A DNA stretch of 64,000 nt from Diaporthe sp. PMI_573 (GCA_021399435.1 JAJTUP010000036.1:434001-498000); one strand, 5' to 3'; positions 1-10,620 are shown, counted from the stretch's first letter. Program-made: numbers and translations. The notes: generated by a model not told the origin, from the letters alone.

Positions 1-369
1 CTCGCATCGACACCATCGACAGAGTAAGCCGAGGCAACCCCAAGAGTGATACCCATAAATGTGCTAATAACATGCCAGGTCGTGACCATTGCATCTCCGA
101 ATCCCCGTGCAAAGATGCAAGCGGCTTCTCTAGCTGCTGCGAAGAACTACGAGAAGGAGGCCTTGGATCGCATCCGACGCATTGGCATTGTGTCCGCAGA
201 TCTTGAGGTCAAGGGAAAGCACAAGGGCCAGGGAGCGGCCGCTCTTGGGTTCTTGCAAGGTACAGGCACGAGATGGGGAGAGGGCCCAAGTGGGAGTGGG
301 TTCGACGACTACCCTGGTGTGCAACCTCAAGGGTCGTCTTCGACCGCGATGAGCGACCTAGTTTCATGA
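1..369 (+). CDS. 3' end of an unrecognised protein gene (partial)
   Basis: Only the last part of this gene is in the window. A 55-nt intron (24-78) has a GTAAGC donor, a GCTAAT branch-like element and a CAG acceptor. It joins seven visible upstream codons (reading RIDTIDR) to a final exon ending at TGA 367-369. The visible tail is about 103 residues. It starts with a basic, Ala-rich amphipathic stretch (KNYEKEALDRIRRIG) likely to be helical and ends in a Gly/Ser-rich, low-complexity tail without a recognisable domain. I do not recognise the family and assign no function. The intron call supports a real gene because both flanks stay open in phase 0. The main uncertainty is that the upstream exon is only 23 nt long here, so its frame is inferred from the splice phase. 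The gene runs tail-to-tail with PRP18, with about 190 bp between them. Confidence 0.5.
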
Positions 370-559
370 GTGAAATGCCCAAGAAATTGCGGAGGCGTTT
401 GGAGTTGGGAGCACACGGGAGAAGACCCGCTTTTGTTTTATGTGTGCATTAGAGCAGGAAGCGTCTTAGACCCGTGAGGTAATCGATCAAATAGACGGTG
501 ATTCCCGGGGAAATGACCACGCTATTGCACCCAAGATCCTTCATATCCGGAGCTTCCCT

Positions 560-1660
560 TTAACCCATAAGCTGCCTGACGTCCTCGGGCGGCCATCTCA
601 CCTGCGCAAAGGTCAGACACCGTTTGATGCTCTGCAGATATTTTCTTGTGACCTCGTCACCCATGACGTGACCCCTTTCGCCGTTGTGAAGCTTCTCACG
701 GGCGCTTCGCTCGTGGATGCCCACCATGGTTACGCCGATGGGCCACGCCGCCTTGCCGATGCTCAGCCTCAGATAGCCGTCGTTGGCATCCACGTAGCGC
801 CGCTCCTGGGCGGCCCGAATGATCTCGACAACAGGCTTCAGCACTGACTCGTCCAGGTCGGCCTTCTCGAACCTGCGGAACAGGGGCGTCATGGTCTGCT
901 TGCACTGCACCATGGTGCTGTGCGCCTGCCTCGCGGCGCTGGTCTCGAGCTCGCCGCCGGCCTGCGCCCGCTCCCTCGCCAGCGCGAGCTCCCACTCCCG
1001 CAGCACCATGGTGAAGTAGGACGCCAGCTGCCGGTACAGCCACCGCCGCGCCTCCTTGTCCCCCGCCGGCGGGACCTCGTCCGCCACCTTCATGTCCTTC
1101 TCCTCTACCAGCTGCAGCGTCGTCGGGATCGGCCCCTGCGTCACGGTCGTGGTGAGCCTGCGGAGCCGCTTCACCCTCGCCGCGCGCCTCTCGCCGAACA
1201 GCGCCGCCGGCTCTCCTAGCGACCGCAGCTTGGCCGTAAGCTCATCGTCCGTCAGCGCGGACACCTCATCGTGCACGCCGTCGTCGTCCTCGGCGCCCGA
1301 GGCCGGCGTCGAGCCATCGCGCTTGAGCTCCGGCAGGCCCAGCCGCTTCCGCCGCGCGCGCTCCTCCTCGGCTTCCCTCTCCTCCCTGCGCTGCCTCGAC
1401 TCCTCGGCGAGCTTCCGGCGCTTCTCCTCCCTGGCCCTTGCCTCTTCTGCGGCGTCCTCCTCGCGTTTTCGCTTCGCAGCGGCCTTGGCTTCTTTCTCTT
1501 CTGCGAGTCGTCTCTGTTCGGCGAGGTAAGCTTCCTTTCTGGCTGCTTCGGCGTCGGCCTTGCGCGTGTATTTGGAGGTGTCGGCTGGTGTTTTGGTGTC
1601 GGACGGGGATGGGCCTTTCTTCTTGGAGAGTTCCTGGGACATCAACGCCGCGAAGTCCAT
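560..1660 (-). CDS. prp18: Pre-mRNA-splicing factor 18
   Basis: Intronless 366-residue protein. Prp18 acts in the second catalytic step of splicing with Slu7, stabilising exon-exon docking at the U5 snRNP and helping choose the 3' splice site. Residues 1-30 carry the usual N-terminus (MDFAALMSQELSKKK). Residues 30-115 are a charged Glu/Arg/Lys coiled-coil or disordered region. About 134-156 is a PRP4-like (SFM) motif with the LGEPAALFGE core. About 205-360 is the all-helical Prp18 domain, including the conserved loop around YLRLSIGKAAWPIGVTMVGI and the end RKYLQSIKRCLTFAQ. Length and order match fungal orthologues, so the start at 1660 is well supported. It is transcribed away from SAP18 from a shared 473-bp spacer. 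Function by homology is very secure. Confidence 0.97.
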   Translation of the reverse strand: MDFAALMSQELSKKKGPSPSDTKTPADTSKYTRKADAEAARKEAYLAEQRRLAEEKEAKAAAKRKREEDAAEEARAREEKRRKLAEESRQRREEREAEEERARRKRLGLPELKRDGSTPASGAEDDDGVHDEVSALTDDELTAKLRSLGEPAALFGERRAARVKRLRRLTTTVTQGPIPTTLQLVEEKDMKVADEVPPAGDKEARRWLYRQLASYFTMVLREWELALARERAQAGGELETSAARQAHSTMVQCKQTMTPLFRRFEKADLDESVLKPVVEIIRAAQERRYVDANDGYLRLSIGKAAWPIGVTMVGIHERSAREKLHNGERGHVMGDEVTRKYLQSIKRCLTFAQVRWPPEDVRQLMG

Positions 1661-2133
1661 GATGGCCTCGTGTTCTTTGCGTCTGCGATTAGGGTGCCGC
1701 TCTTGGGTCTCGGAATGTGGAATAGTGTTAGTTGAGAGTATGGTGTTTAGGAGATTGGATCTGCGATGGTCTGGGTACGATAAATAGGTACGAGGTCAGA
1801 TGCCTGCCGAGGCTGAGGCCGCCTAAATTCTAGCTTCTAGAAGCTCGTTCCACGGCCGGGGCCACCAGCGACAGGGTTCCCCACGCGCCCGGGAAGCTTA
1901 TTCCCACCTGCTGCTTCAGCCCTGATGGCACATTCCAGTAATGAAGCACCTAGGTAATGACAAGATGCTGCATTCCCTCCCATGAAGCGTGCAGCAGCAT
2001 TTCGGAGTCCTTGACAAGGGCCAATGGGGCCACTCTAGACGGAATCTATCATCTCAGAGCAAAACGCCATCTCGAACCAAGCAGCACTGAGCTACAAAGG
2101 ACGAGCCTCGCGCATCGAAGGCCTTGTGCGGCC
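1661..2133. promoter_or_regulatory. Divergent promoter region between PRP18 and SAP18
   Basis: This 473-bp spacer separates the start codons of two divergently transcribed genes, so it must contain both promoters and both 5' untranslated regions. I see no TATA box that stands out and no long repeat. An inverted-repeat-like element (TTCTAGCTTCTAGAAGCT) lies near 1828-1845. A role for that element is not supported by anything else in the window. Confidence 0.6.
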
Positions 2134-2950
2134 ATGGACCAAGCTGTCAAGGTCGACCGCGACGCGACCAGCCCGTTTCTCCTGAAGGTCTTCTACAGAA
2201 CCGGCGCATTTCACAGGTTCGCCATCCTCGCAGCTGTTCTGCCTGCCTAGCAATATCACTAACTGGTCGCCCAACAGACCAGATGAATTCTCCGCGCCCG
2301 ATAACCTGCCCCACGTGTCCTTCCACACCTGGCCCTCAGCAACCCTCGCCGAGCTCAGCCATCAGCTCGCCGCCACCGCGTCGCACCTCCTGCCCTCGCC
2401 AGCGATAGGCACACGGCTGGCCTTCCGCCTCCTCTACTACGACACACGCGGCGTAGGGGACCAGGACCAAGGGCCGGCGCGATGTGTGGTGAAAGACCTC
2501 GGCTCTGTAGTGATAGGCGATGGCGGGCCGGGCATCTCGACAGACGGGGACGACATCGGCGGGGAGGCGGACGACGGTAGGCTACGGCTGGGTGCCACAG
2601 CGGGCTCCGCCGCCGAGAGCGCAAAGTCGCTAGCGGACGTGCGGTTTGTGGTCGGGGACTACCTCTCCTGCGCCATACTGCCGCCCTCGTCGGCGGACGG
2701 GAGCGTGCAGCCTGCCTCGGCGGCGCGTGCCGGTAGGGGATACGGTGCGGGCCAGGCGAGAAGCGCGGTCGACCTTGGCCCGCCGCCGATGAGCAGGGGC
2801 GGCGGCCGGGACGTTTGGTCTGCGGCTACGTACGGGCCCAGGGGCGGAGGGGGCGGAAGCTTCCGTGCGCCGCCGGTGGGCGAATGGCGCAGGGGCGAGA
2901 AACTTCCTCAGGGGCCTCCTGGGCGAGGTAGGGGTGGGAGACGATGGTGA
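2134..2950 (+). CDS. SAP18: SAP18-like Sin3-associated polypeptide
   Basis: Two exons, 2134-2216 and 2278-2950, joined across a 61-nt intron with a CACTAAC branch point and a CAG acceptor. The product is 251 residues. SAP18 has a ubiquitin-like fold and associates with the Sin3/HDAC corepressor and with the ASAP/PSAP complexes at exon junctions. Splicing restores the family signature across the junction (FYRTGAFHR then PDEF). It is followed by the HVSFHTWPSATLAEL segment, LLPSPAIGTRLAFRLLYYD, the KDLGSVVIG strand and DVRFVVGDYLSCAILPP. From about residue 170 the protein continues as a Gly/Arg/Pro-rich tail ending GRGRGGRRW, an RGG-like RNA-binding-type extension longer than the core family. 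The intron donor is GTTCGC, a weak match. The start at 2134 lies in the CGGCCATGG context. An upstream in-frame ATG at 1957 is unlikely because its extension has no conserved sequence. Confidence 0.93.
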
Positions 2951-4778
2951 GCACGCGGGTTGCTCGTTCGGGTTTGGAAGACTACACTTGACAGGAGTCT
3001 GCGTGGGAAGACGAGACGCGATAGCCTGGAGTAGGCTTGCTGGGATCACGGGGAACGACCTATAGCACACGGACGTCATACAAGGTCCTTCAATGGGCTG
3101 CACTGAGGCGATGCGATGCGGTGTGGACTGTTTTGATAAGCAGGGAATTGTTGTATCATGATATCCCGATTGGTTTTGTTAGGCATGGAGTTCTGGTGCG
3201 AGGACCTGAGGGTTGTAGCAGTCCTCCAACGCAGATCGTAGCGTTGGTTATTGGCTGATAATTTGCATTCTTCGCCTTGTTTCTGCCTGCCTGATGTACA
3301 GATCCTCCCTCTTCGCGACGATACACCACCGGTCTAGTACTCGGCAAGCAGGTCTCCCTTCCGCTTCGCCCTAAAGTTCCACTTGCCCTGTAATTGTCGC
3401 CTATCAGTCAGCCTTCCATGTCCACAAAGCTCCGGGGAGGCAATGATCGCTCGCGGGTCGATCTGGACGTACATCTGTCGCGTAGGCCGCCACACCGATT
3501 ATTGCCGGTACTAGGATCACGTAGTTGAATGTGATGAGTGCCGTCCGTCGTGTCCATCGGAAGTACTGGTACCGGCTCGAGCTCATGTCTGTTGGTCGTG
3601 CACATGTCAGAACACCGGTCCTAAATCATGCAGGATTGGGTAGCTCAAACGTAGAGCAATCCATATTGTATTCGCGGGGGGGGGGAGGGTCGCCGTACTG
3701 TTCAACCGGATGATGGCCGGGTCCATGGCCATCTCTGTGGGATAAGGTCAGTCTCTCGCGTCTCGTGAGCCATTGAGGGTGTTGTGCGGCATACTGAAAT
3801 GTTTGAGGCCCGCCATCTTGAATTATCTGTCCCGTGGACTCGTTCAAAGGCGGCAGCGTCGATGGTCGGGGGGTAAATGCTTCTTGGGAAGTCGGTTTGG
3901 GAGCGCAAGTGACGGTGATTGACCGGTCGTCGATGAACCAGGCATGGGGCCGAGACGGTTGGGGTCTTGTATGCTTTAATCGCATGTGGCTACGGGATTG
4001 CGTAAAGTTTTGATTTGCGCCACTCCCCGCTTATCTAAACCACCAAAGGAATGGCTGAAGTATCAGCCTGCCCACTCTTCAGATAAAAAGTAGGTGGTAC
4101 TTCTTAATTAGTTAGATGATAAACACATAATCAATTTCTGAATGGAACCCTCGATTTTCGAGTAAGGTTATCCGCCGGTGATTTAATGTTTTTCTCTGCG
4201 GAGCGTTCTGCTTCCGCTGTGGCCTGAACCAACCTTCTCGTCTCTGCTGACCTGTGACACCTCAGCAGGCAATTCTGAACCATTTCTGGTCTGAGGGCAA
4301 TCCTTGGTAAATGTGATCATGCTCAGGTCGGGCTTCCATTAACACCAGAAGCTGGGCGATGCCAAGCAAAAGATCAAAAGATCAAATGTCTGCGTGTTGC
4401 TTACTGGGTTCGGTTCGGACTTTGCACCCGGGCCGGTCGTTCTTCTGCTCTCAGTCGTGGAAGAATTACAATTTGTGTGAAGGCAATCAAACAATCTCTT
4501 GCAACGGCTGCCGTCGGGTTGTCGTCCGAGGTTCACCAACAAAGTGTCTGAGTGTGTCCCCGTTGCAGGTGCCTCGGCTGTTGTGTGGTTACTTATGCCT
4601 GTCCGCCGCGGCAGAGCTTAAAACGACCGGGCTATGCCGTATCAGAGCATCATAGCTCCACGCATCCGTTCACATGATTCTGAAGCGAAGCTCTGGCTGG
4701 CATCCTGCAGTTGGCTTTACCACCGATTGTGTTTGTGTGAACTCGCCTCTAACCATTTCCTGTCTTGGAGAATCAGCA
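2951..4778. other. Intergenic, no supportable gene
   Basis: 1.8 kb between SAP18 and the GST gene. Open frames here are all under 130 codons, lack conserved motifs and overlap in several frames. A G-run lies at 3677-3686. The stretch 3990-4170 is noticeably more AT-rich than its surroundings. The last few hundred bases should include the GST promoter. I see no tRNA or repeat element. Confidence 0.5.
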
Positions 4779-5798
4779 ATGGCGGAACAGCCGAAGATCA
4801 CGCTTCACTGGTGAGCACCATTCTTTCTCTGTCGCCGTCATGCCTGGGCGGCCCCGCTGGCTAACAGGTACAACGGCCAGGCTCAACGGCCAGGCTCAAC
4901 GGCTCCCGAGCCAACTCCATGCTCTGGCTCCTGGAGGAGCTTGAAGTCTCTTACGATGTCAAAGTTTACCATAGACAGTCAAACATGCTGGCGCCTCCTG
5001 AGTTGGAGAAAGTTCACCCTCTTGGGAAGTCCCCCGTCATTACTGTTGAGGCGCCTGGGTCTTCAGAACCGGTGGTTCTGGCCGAGTCCGGCTTCATCTT
5101 TCAGTACCTGTGCGACCACTTTGCCCAAGGCAAGACAATTGTCCCGAAGCGGTGGAAGGAAGGACAGGAGGGCAAGTTCCTCGGGGAGACAGAAGCCTGG
5201 ATGCGCTACTCGTACCTCCTCCACTATGCCGAGGGATCATTCATGCCTAACTTGGTGATGTACTTGGTCCTGTCCGGTATGTCAGGCAAAGCTCATTCTC
5301 GCGTCGGGCACTGCCGTCTAACACAGCCGACATAGCACTCAAGTCTAACCAGGTGCCTTTCTTTGTTCGGCCCATCTCCTCCGCCATTGCCAATCGTATC
5401 ATCTCGATGATGGTATATCCCAACGTCAAGAAGCACCTGGCATTTCTGGAGAAGCAGCTGGAGACTTCGGGTGGAGATTTCCTGACCGGCCCAGACCTGA
5501 CAGCAGCCGATATCATGATGAGCTACCCGCTGCTCGCAGGCAAGTCGGGCTTTGATGGAATAGGCAAATTTGCCAAGGGCACGGCCAAAGAGTCTTTCCC
5601 CAAGGTGTATGAATGTGAGTTGGGAGTTTACCAGCCTCCACCCTTCCGCTTCACCCCCCGCCCCCCCTCCTTGGCTCAGGCCGCTGACACTGGGTAGACA
5701 TGGACAGACTTGAAGCCCAGGCAGGATGGAAGAAGGCTGTTCAAAAGACCAAAGACATCGATGGTGGTAAGTTCAGCCTTGTCCCTCAGCCTGCCTGA
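4779..5798 (+). CDS. Glutathione S-transferase, GTT1-like
   Basis: Four exons: 4779-4810, 4894-5276, 5336-5614 and 5698-5798, giving 264 residues. The enzyme conjugates glutathione to electrophiles. Residues 1-95 form the thioredoxin-like N-domain: ITLHWLNGSRANSMLWLLEEL, a conserved HPLGKSPVI loop with the cis-Pro, and the AESGFIFQYL motif whose Glu-Ser pair binds the glutathione gamma-glutamyl group. The rest is the helical C-domain, including GPDLTAADIMMSYPL, the usual Asp N-cap motif of helix 6. The fungal GTT1 subgroup is the best fit because it has no classical catalytic Tyr or Cys and reads S-R-A in the active-site loop. The first intron is odd: its 3' splice site sits in a 13-nt tandem duplication. 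A possible further donor (GTAAGT at 5767) was not used because reading through ends naturally in DGGKFSL and then a stop. Confidence 0.88.
4868..4899 (+). repeat. 13-nt tandem duplication across the GST intron 1 acceptor
   Basis: The unit GCTCAACGGCCAG and its neighbours occur in direct tandem, giving two AG acceptors at 4880 and 4893. Only 4893 keeps the GST frame. Using 4880 adds 13 nt and runs into a TGA after about 22 codons. The branch-like GCTAAC at 4859-4864 lies upstream of both. Confidence 0.8.
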
Positions 5799-7704
5799 GG
5801 AAGGTGCTTGGGTGCCGTCCAGGAGAAGAATGGCGCATGTACGTTTGGGTATGTAATACAAGGTGCCCTGGACGATAATGATGACGCTACCCAGGAAATC
5901 ACCATCTCTGGCCGAGGAGGGGAGGGATGAAACTGTCGAGGATATAACCCCCAGGGCCACGCCTGGGGGACAAGCGCTATAGAGAAAACTGCAGATAATG
6001 ATCAGTTCGGGTAAATTCAGCCACAGGCTCTAGTGATCCTGAATCCACCCATATCACTGCAGGCCATCATCAGAGGCATCTTTCCCGGAGTGTCTGCCTG
6101 GGTGGGCCCGGGCTTTCGGCGCCTCCCACCCACCCGCCCGGAGAAATGGGCCCCGAACGGTCGGTAGGTAGAATATAGGACGGCTTCGAAGAACACTGTC
6201 GGCAGATTATTGATCCAATGGTGCCAGAGTCTTTATTCATCGCTGGTTCTCTTGTAAATATAGGATGGCACATGGTTTATGCGTGATTACGCCGCAGACC
6301 ATATGGAGTACAAGCAAACAGTGACAGTGACAGTGACACAGTAAGCTGGGCTGAGTCGATCACATCAGCTTTGGCTGACGGGCCGGCGCAATCTGGTCGG
6401 CTGTCCCTGCTTGGCATCTGCAACCTGGCATCTATTAATGCACATGCACGTGCAGGCCGGATGCACAACCAGTCAGGATCGTGCATAGCAGAATGGTTCG
6501 CAGCTGTTTTTTGCAACCTCACCTTTGTTGATTGTCCCCCTTCCTGCGAACTGTGCGTACAATGCGCACGATCAAGGAGTATGGCTGCTGTCTTGCCTGC
6601 CCGCCTGCCCGCCTGCCTGTCAGGATCGATCAAGGCCGTGGTTCCCCGTCATGACGTCAGTCGGGCCAGCACAGAGCACGCGGACCCCTGAGCCTGTCCT
6701 GTCCTGTTAGTTGCCATTTGCTTGTTTCCATGACGCTCTGGAGAGGGCCCAATCTTCTGCCCTATACGGAGTAAACGTATACGAATAATGAGCGCCCGCT
6801 GATTCGGCTAGCCCGCGCTGGATCTGAGAAGGGGCAGAATGCGCCACCTCGACGTCGACAACGAGGCAGCCAGGCACGCCAGGTCCCAGGAGGCTGGCCA
6901 GTGGACGGCCGCGATGAGGTGGCACCGCACGCACGGGCGAGGCACCGCTCCTTCCTGCTGGATCTGGATCCGGATCGTTGGCGCCAGTTCCAATCGCAAT
7001 CACAATCGCACTTGACACCTATCAGCCAGCACCACCCTGCCAGCTCCCACTCTGTGGGGAAGCGGCTGAGTCTCGCATAAGCAATCCATCCTTTCTCTTT
7101 CTGTCTGTCTGTCTGTCTGTCTGTCTCTGTCTGTCTGTGTCTCTCTGTGTCTGTCTGTTCCCCCTATCTGCTTGCCGTATTTTGTTGTCTGGCCGTCCGA
7201 CCGCCCACCTTCGTTTTCTCTGCTCCGAGCGAGTTGCTCATTTCATAAGCTGTCGGACTTCGGCCTCAACTCCATAAACCTTGCGCGCTCCAAATTATTC
7301 TAGCTCCCAGCCCACTCACTCTAGCTCTCAGTCCAGTCCAGCCCGAGCCGTGGCCTCCGGGTGTCAATGAGCCACTTCCCGTACATTATTACCCGTCCGT
7401 CGACCTCACCTGTGAACCACGCCTCTCATTTCACAACCCAAACTCATCCCTGGGAAGTCAATCCTCCCCAGGATTCCCTGCTGTGCTATCGTCTCCACTG
7501 CGCTTCGCTCGTGTTGCCAAGACTCGCCCTTTCGGGCCTCACCGTCATCCCAGCCTCTGTACCTCGGCTGTTGGCCGTTGATGTTGGCTTCAGTCTGGTC
7601 GCCGCCGACTTTTTCGTTGACCGGAATCTTCGGCCGCCTCGCTTCTGCACCCTGGCGAGCCACCACCACCGCCTGAGGGCTTTACTAGAGCGGCGTGAAC
7701 CACC
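5799..7704. other. Intergenic and 5' region of the hydrolase gene
   Basis: 1.9 kb without a convincing coding region. It contains pyrimidine-rich sequence and a (CTGT)n microsatellite at about 7100-7160. The 300 bp before 7705 are C/T-rich, as is usual for a fungal 5' untranslated leader. Small open frames here look random and show no conserved motif. Confidence 0.5.
7100..7160 (+). repeat. (CTGT)n microsatellite
   Basis: Imperfect run of CTGT tetranucleotides with interspersed CT and GT, in the upstream region of the hydrolase gene. Confidence 0.9.
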
Positions 7705-10317
7705 ATGGCTGTGAATTCTGCTGGGGACTCACTATTCAGACGCGGCAATGAGGCGAAGGAGGTCCCTCTGGGCACCCCTCGCCTCGAGCCTCAGGCTCCG
7801 GATGATCCAAACCCCAGTCCGCCCGCAGACAGTTCAGAGGGAGAGGAGGACTTGTTTGGCGAAGATGCCGCTCAATCTTTCATTCAGCCGGCCTTGAGCC
7901 CGGTCGTCTCTTATCTCACATCGCCTAAGACCCCAGCGGCTGAGAAGGCGGCTGCAATGGACAAGATCATCGACGGGTATTTCAACGACGCCGGGGCAAG
8001 TCGGGAGCAAGAGTCCATGGACCAAGTCATCGCAGGGTACTTTGACGGCGCGAGCATAAATAGGCAGGATTCCTCAGGTGACGACACACCAACGCAGGAA
8101 AAGCCTCAGCCGCCACGAAGCGACGACACACAGGACGGGCCGGCCGGAGAGACCACGTCACCGGCGCCAGCGACGACGATACCGCCGCCGCAGCCGCGGA
8201 ATACGGAGCCTCTTCCGACGCCGTGCAAAACTGGTCCCAAGGAGATTGTTGTGACATCCTCAACCTCAGAAAGCCACAAACCTGCTTTGGCGAGCGTGTT
8301 TTCTCAGGCACGACATCGGAGGTCCTCTTCTGGTGGAGCAGAGGCTTTGAGGCGATTGTCCAAGGCACTCCCTTCAATATCTTTGCCCTCCAACTTCATG
8401 CCCAACCGTCTGCCCACACCGTCCTTCTTCTCCTCGGGTTCGACATCGTCAAGGTCGGAATCGAGGGATCCGACGCCGAGACACACCCCACCTTCCCAAT
8501 CTCCACGTCTTGGGCACTCGAGCCACGCCAGTACGTTCCCAATGATCATCCCGAGGAAACCGTCGCCCGCCCCACAAGATGCGGACAGAAACACAGCGTT
8601 ATCTCGCCAGCCGTCCAGCGCGTCTAAGAAATCACTGGCTCTCAGGAGATCAACGTCTGACGACTCCTTACTGTACCACTCGCTATCACGTATGTCTTCA
8701 TTCGGGGATGACCAACGATTCACACATATTCGTGAGCAGGTCAATTCGAGATTCAAGGCAATCGTGGATTCTTTTGATACGCCATCGTTCAAGTTACCCA
8801 GCATGCCAACCACGCTGCTGTCTCCTCTCAAGAAGGCAGAGTTCTCGGCGTCCGAGCTCAATTTCGACTCAAGCAAATCGTCTTCAATGAGAACCCTCAA
8901 AGTTCCCAGGGATCCACTGGACAGTGTGCTCGAACACCTCACTGGTGATCTCGTCATTATGGGTGGATACAGAGGCTCGATCCTCCGGTCTGCTGAACCA
9001 CCTCACAGACAGCTCTGGGTGCCTATGAAGGTTGGCTTGAAAGTGAGGAAGGTCAACCTCGAGGTGGGACTAAACCCCGAGGACGAGGAAAATATGGAGA
9101 GGTCGATTATCCCGTCCGGAATGCTAAAGAACATTGGCCCGGTGGACATTTCCAAGAGGCTCTTCAAGCGGGTCCGTGAGTGTGAGAATGCGAGAAGCGG
9201 AAAGTTGAGAGTCCACGATTATGGCTACGACTGGCGACTCAGCCCTCATCTCCTGTCTAGGAAGTTGATTGAGTTCCTCAGAAGCCTTCCATCAACCCAA
9301 GGTGAAAACCCGAGTGGAGCACTGGTGATTGCCCACTCACTGGGCGGCGTCATTACCCGACATGCTGTAAATCAAGCACCAGAGTTATTCTCTGGTGTTG
9401 TATATGCTGGGGCTCCACAGCGATGTATCAACATCCTCGGCCCGCTAAGAAATGGCGACGCGGTGCTGCTAAACGAGAAGGTGCTGACAGCACATGTCAA
9501 TTTCACACTCCGCACAACGTGGGTGTTTCTGCCGGAGGACGGATACTGTTTCATCGACAAGGTCACGAACGAGGAGTATCCCGTGGATTTCTACGACACA
9601 AACGAATGGGTGAAATATCGTCTCTGTCCAAGTGTAAGTGACCCAGCGCTGCCGCCATTCATGGCAAAACGCGTCGGGTCCCTGGGCTCGTTCCTCAGTC
9701 TCCCAGACCTGTCTATATCCCGGGGCCGGAGCTCCAGTGACCCTGCAGCCAAGAGACACGGGCAAACATCGTCACCGCAACGCAAATTAGTGAAGGACAG
9801 GGGCCTTGCGCCGCAGCTGGATACCCCGTCTTCGTCAACAGAACAACAGGAAGAAGAAACATATGCGGTGTCTCCCAAGGACAAGTCCGACCGCAGTAAG
9901 AACCTCGCCTACCTCGCCCGAACACTTGCCGAGACCAAACGCTTCCGTGCGGAACTTCAACACAGCACGCGTCACCAGGCCGCCAACGCCTACCCTCCTA
10001 TAGCTGTGATCTACGGCAAGGAGATCCCGACGGTGTTTGCGGCTCGAGTGGCGTGCCGCGAGGCGATCCCGTGCCAGGACGCATATGACAACCTTGCCTT
10101 CGGGTCGGGCGATGGTGTGGTCCTGGCTAAACAGGCGATGCCACCTCCTGGGTACGAAATCGTGAAAGGCGGGAGGCTTTCCACGGACAAGGGGCACATT
10201 TCCATATTAGGGGACCTGAGCGCTGTCGGCCATGCTTTGCAGGCTGTGATAAGGGGCCGAGCAAAGGGTATAGGCCTGGGGAAAGCTTCTAGAAGAGGGA
10301 GCGGAAGTAGCTGTTAA
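7705..10317 (+). CDS. LCAT-like alpha/beta-hydrolase (putative lipase/acyltransferase)
   Basis: Single exon, 870 residues, start in an optimal CCACCATGG context. Residues 1-380 are Ser/Pro-rich and probably disordered, with repeated acidic and basic patches suited to phosphorylation. The catalytic domain follows. DYGYDWRLS (about 510) is typical of lecithin:cholesterol-acyltransferase-type hydrolases. AHSLGG places the nucleophile at Ser545. SGDGVV with Asp803 and KGHISILGD with His831 complete a plausible Ser-Asp-His triad. A roughly 150-residue low-complexity insert (about 655-740) separates the nucleophile half from the Asp/His half. No signal peptide or membrane span is visible, so a cytosolic or membrane-peripheral lipid-modifying role is inferred. 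The substrate cannot be named. The fold assignment is strong, the exact enzyme activity uncertain. Confidence 0.82.
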   Translation: MAVNSAGDSLFRRGNEAKEVPLGTPRLEPQAPDDPNPSPPADSSEGEEDLFGEDAAQSFIQPALSPVVSYLTSPKTPAAEKAAAMDKIIDGYFNDAGASREQESMDQVIAGYFDGASINRQDSSGDDTPTQEKPQPPRSDDTQDGPAGETTSPAPATTIPPPQPRNTEPLPTPCKTGPKEIVVTSSTSESHKPALASVFSQARHRRSSSGGAEALRRLSKALPSISLPSNFMPNRLPTPSFFSSGSTSSRSESRDPTPRHTPPSQSPRLGHSSHASTFPMIIPRKPSPAPQDADRNTALSRQPSSASKKSLALRRSTSDDSLLYHSLSRMSSFGDDQRFTHIREQVNSRFKAIVDSFDTPSFKLPSMPTTLLSPLKKAEFSASELNFDSSKSSSMRTLKVPRDPLDSVLEHLTGDLVIMGGYRGSILRSAEPPHRQLWVPMKVGLKVRKVNLEVGLNPEDEENMERSIIPSGMLKNIGPVDISKRLFKRVRECENARSGKLRVHDYGYDWRLSPHLLSRKLIEFLRSLPSTQGENPSGALVIAHSLGGVITRHAVNQAPELFSGVVYAGAPQRCINILGPLRNGDAVLLNEKVLTAHVNFTLRTTWVFLPEDGYCFIDKVTNEEYPVDFYDTNEWVKYRLCPSVSDPALPPFMAKRVGSLGSFLSLPDLSISRGRSSSDPAAKRHGQTSSPQRKLVKDRGLAPQLDTPSSSTEQQEEETYAVSPKDKSDRSKNLAYLARTLAETKRFRAELQHSTRHQAANAYPPIAVIYGKEIPTVFAARVACREAIPCQDAYDNLAFGSGDGVVLAKQAMPPPGYEIVKGGRLSTDKGHISILGDLSAVGHALQAVIRGRAKGIGLGKASRRGSGSSC

Positions 10318-10587
10318 AAATATGTAGAATTATGCATGTATGTATCATCAGAGTAGGACTCTATGGGGCATCATCAATGTGTACAGTCACGCCTCGAAAC
10401 CGTCAGGTCCGTGTCGTTTTGGATTGATGATGTGCAGGAAACAAGTCTTTGAAACCTGCTTGGTGGCTTGTTTCAACAGTCCATGTAGGCTGCCCGGGCA
10501 AACGTACAAGACCGTTCATCCGATGTGCTCTGTCGCCTCGTCAGTGGATCCCTAACCCGGATGGTCAGGCAGGCACACATTCTTGCC

Positions 10588-10620
10588 CCTCCATGAGATC
10601 CTCCATGAGATCCTCCATGG
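10588..10620 (+). repeat. Short 12-bp direct repeat
   Basis: About two and a half head-to-tail copies of a unit reading CCTCCATGAGAT, the last one diverging. Intergenic, downstream of the hydrolase gene. Confidence 0.7.

Noticed and set aside
5767..5830. Further intron at the 3' end of the GST gene (GTAAGT donor)
   Set aside because: Reading through ends in a typical GST tail and stop; the proposed acceptor lacks a good branch point and would extend the protein with unconserved sequence. Not fully excluded.
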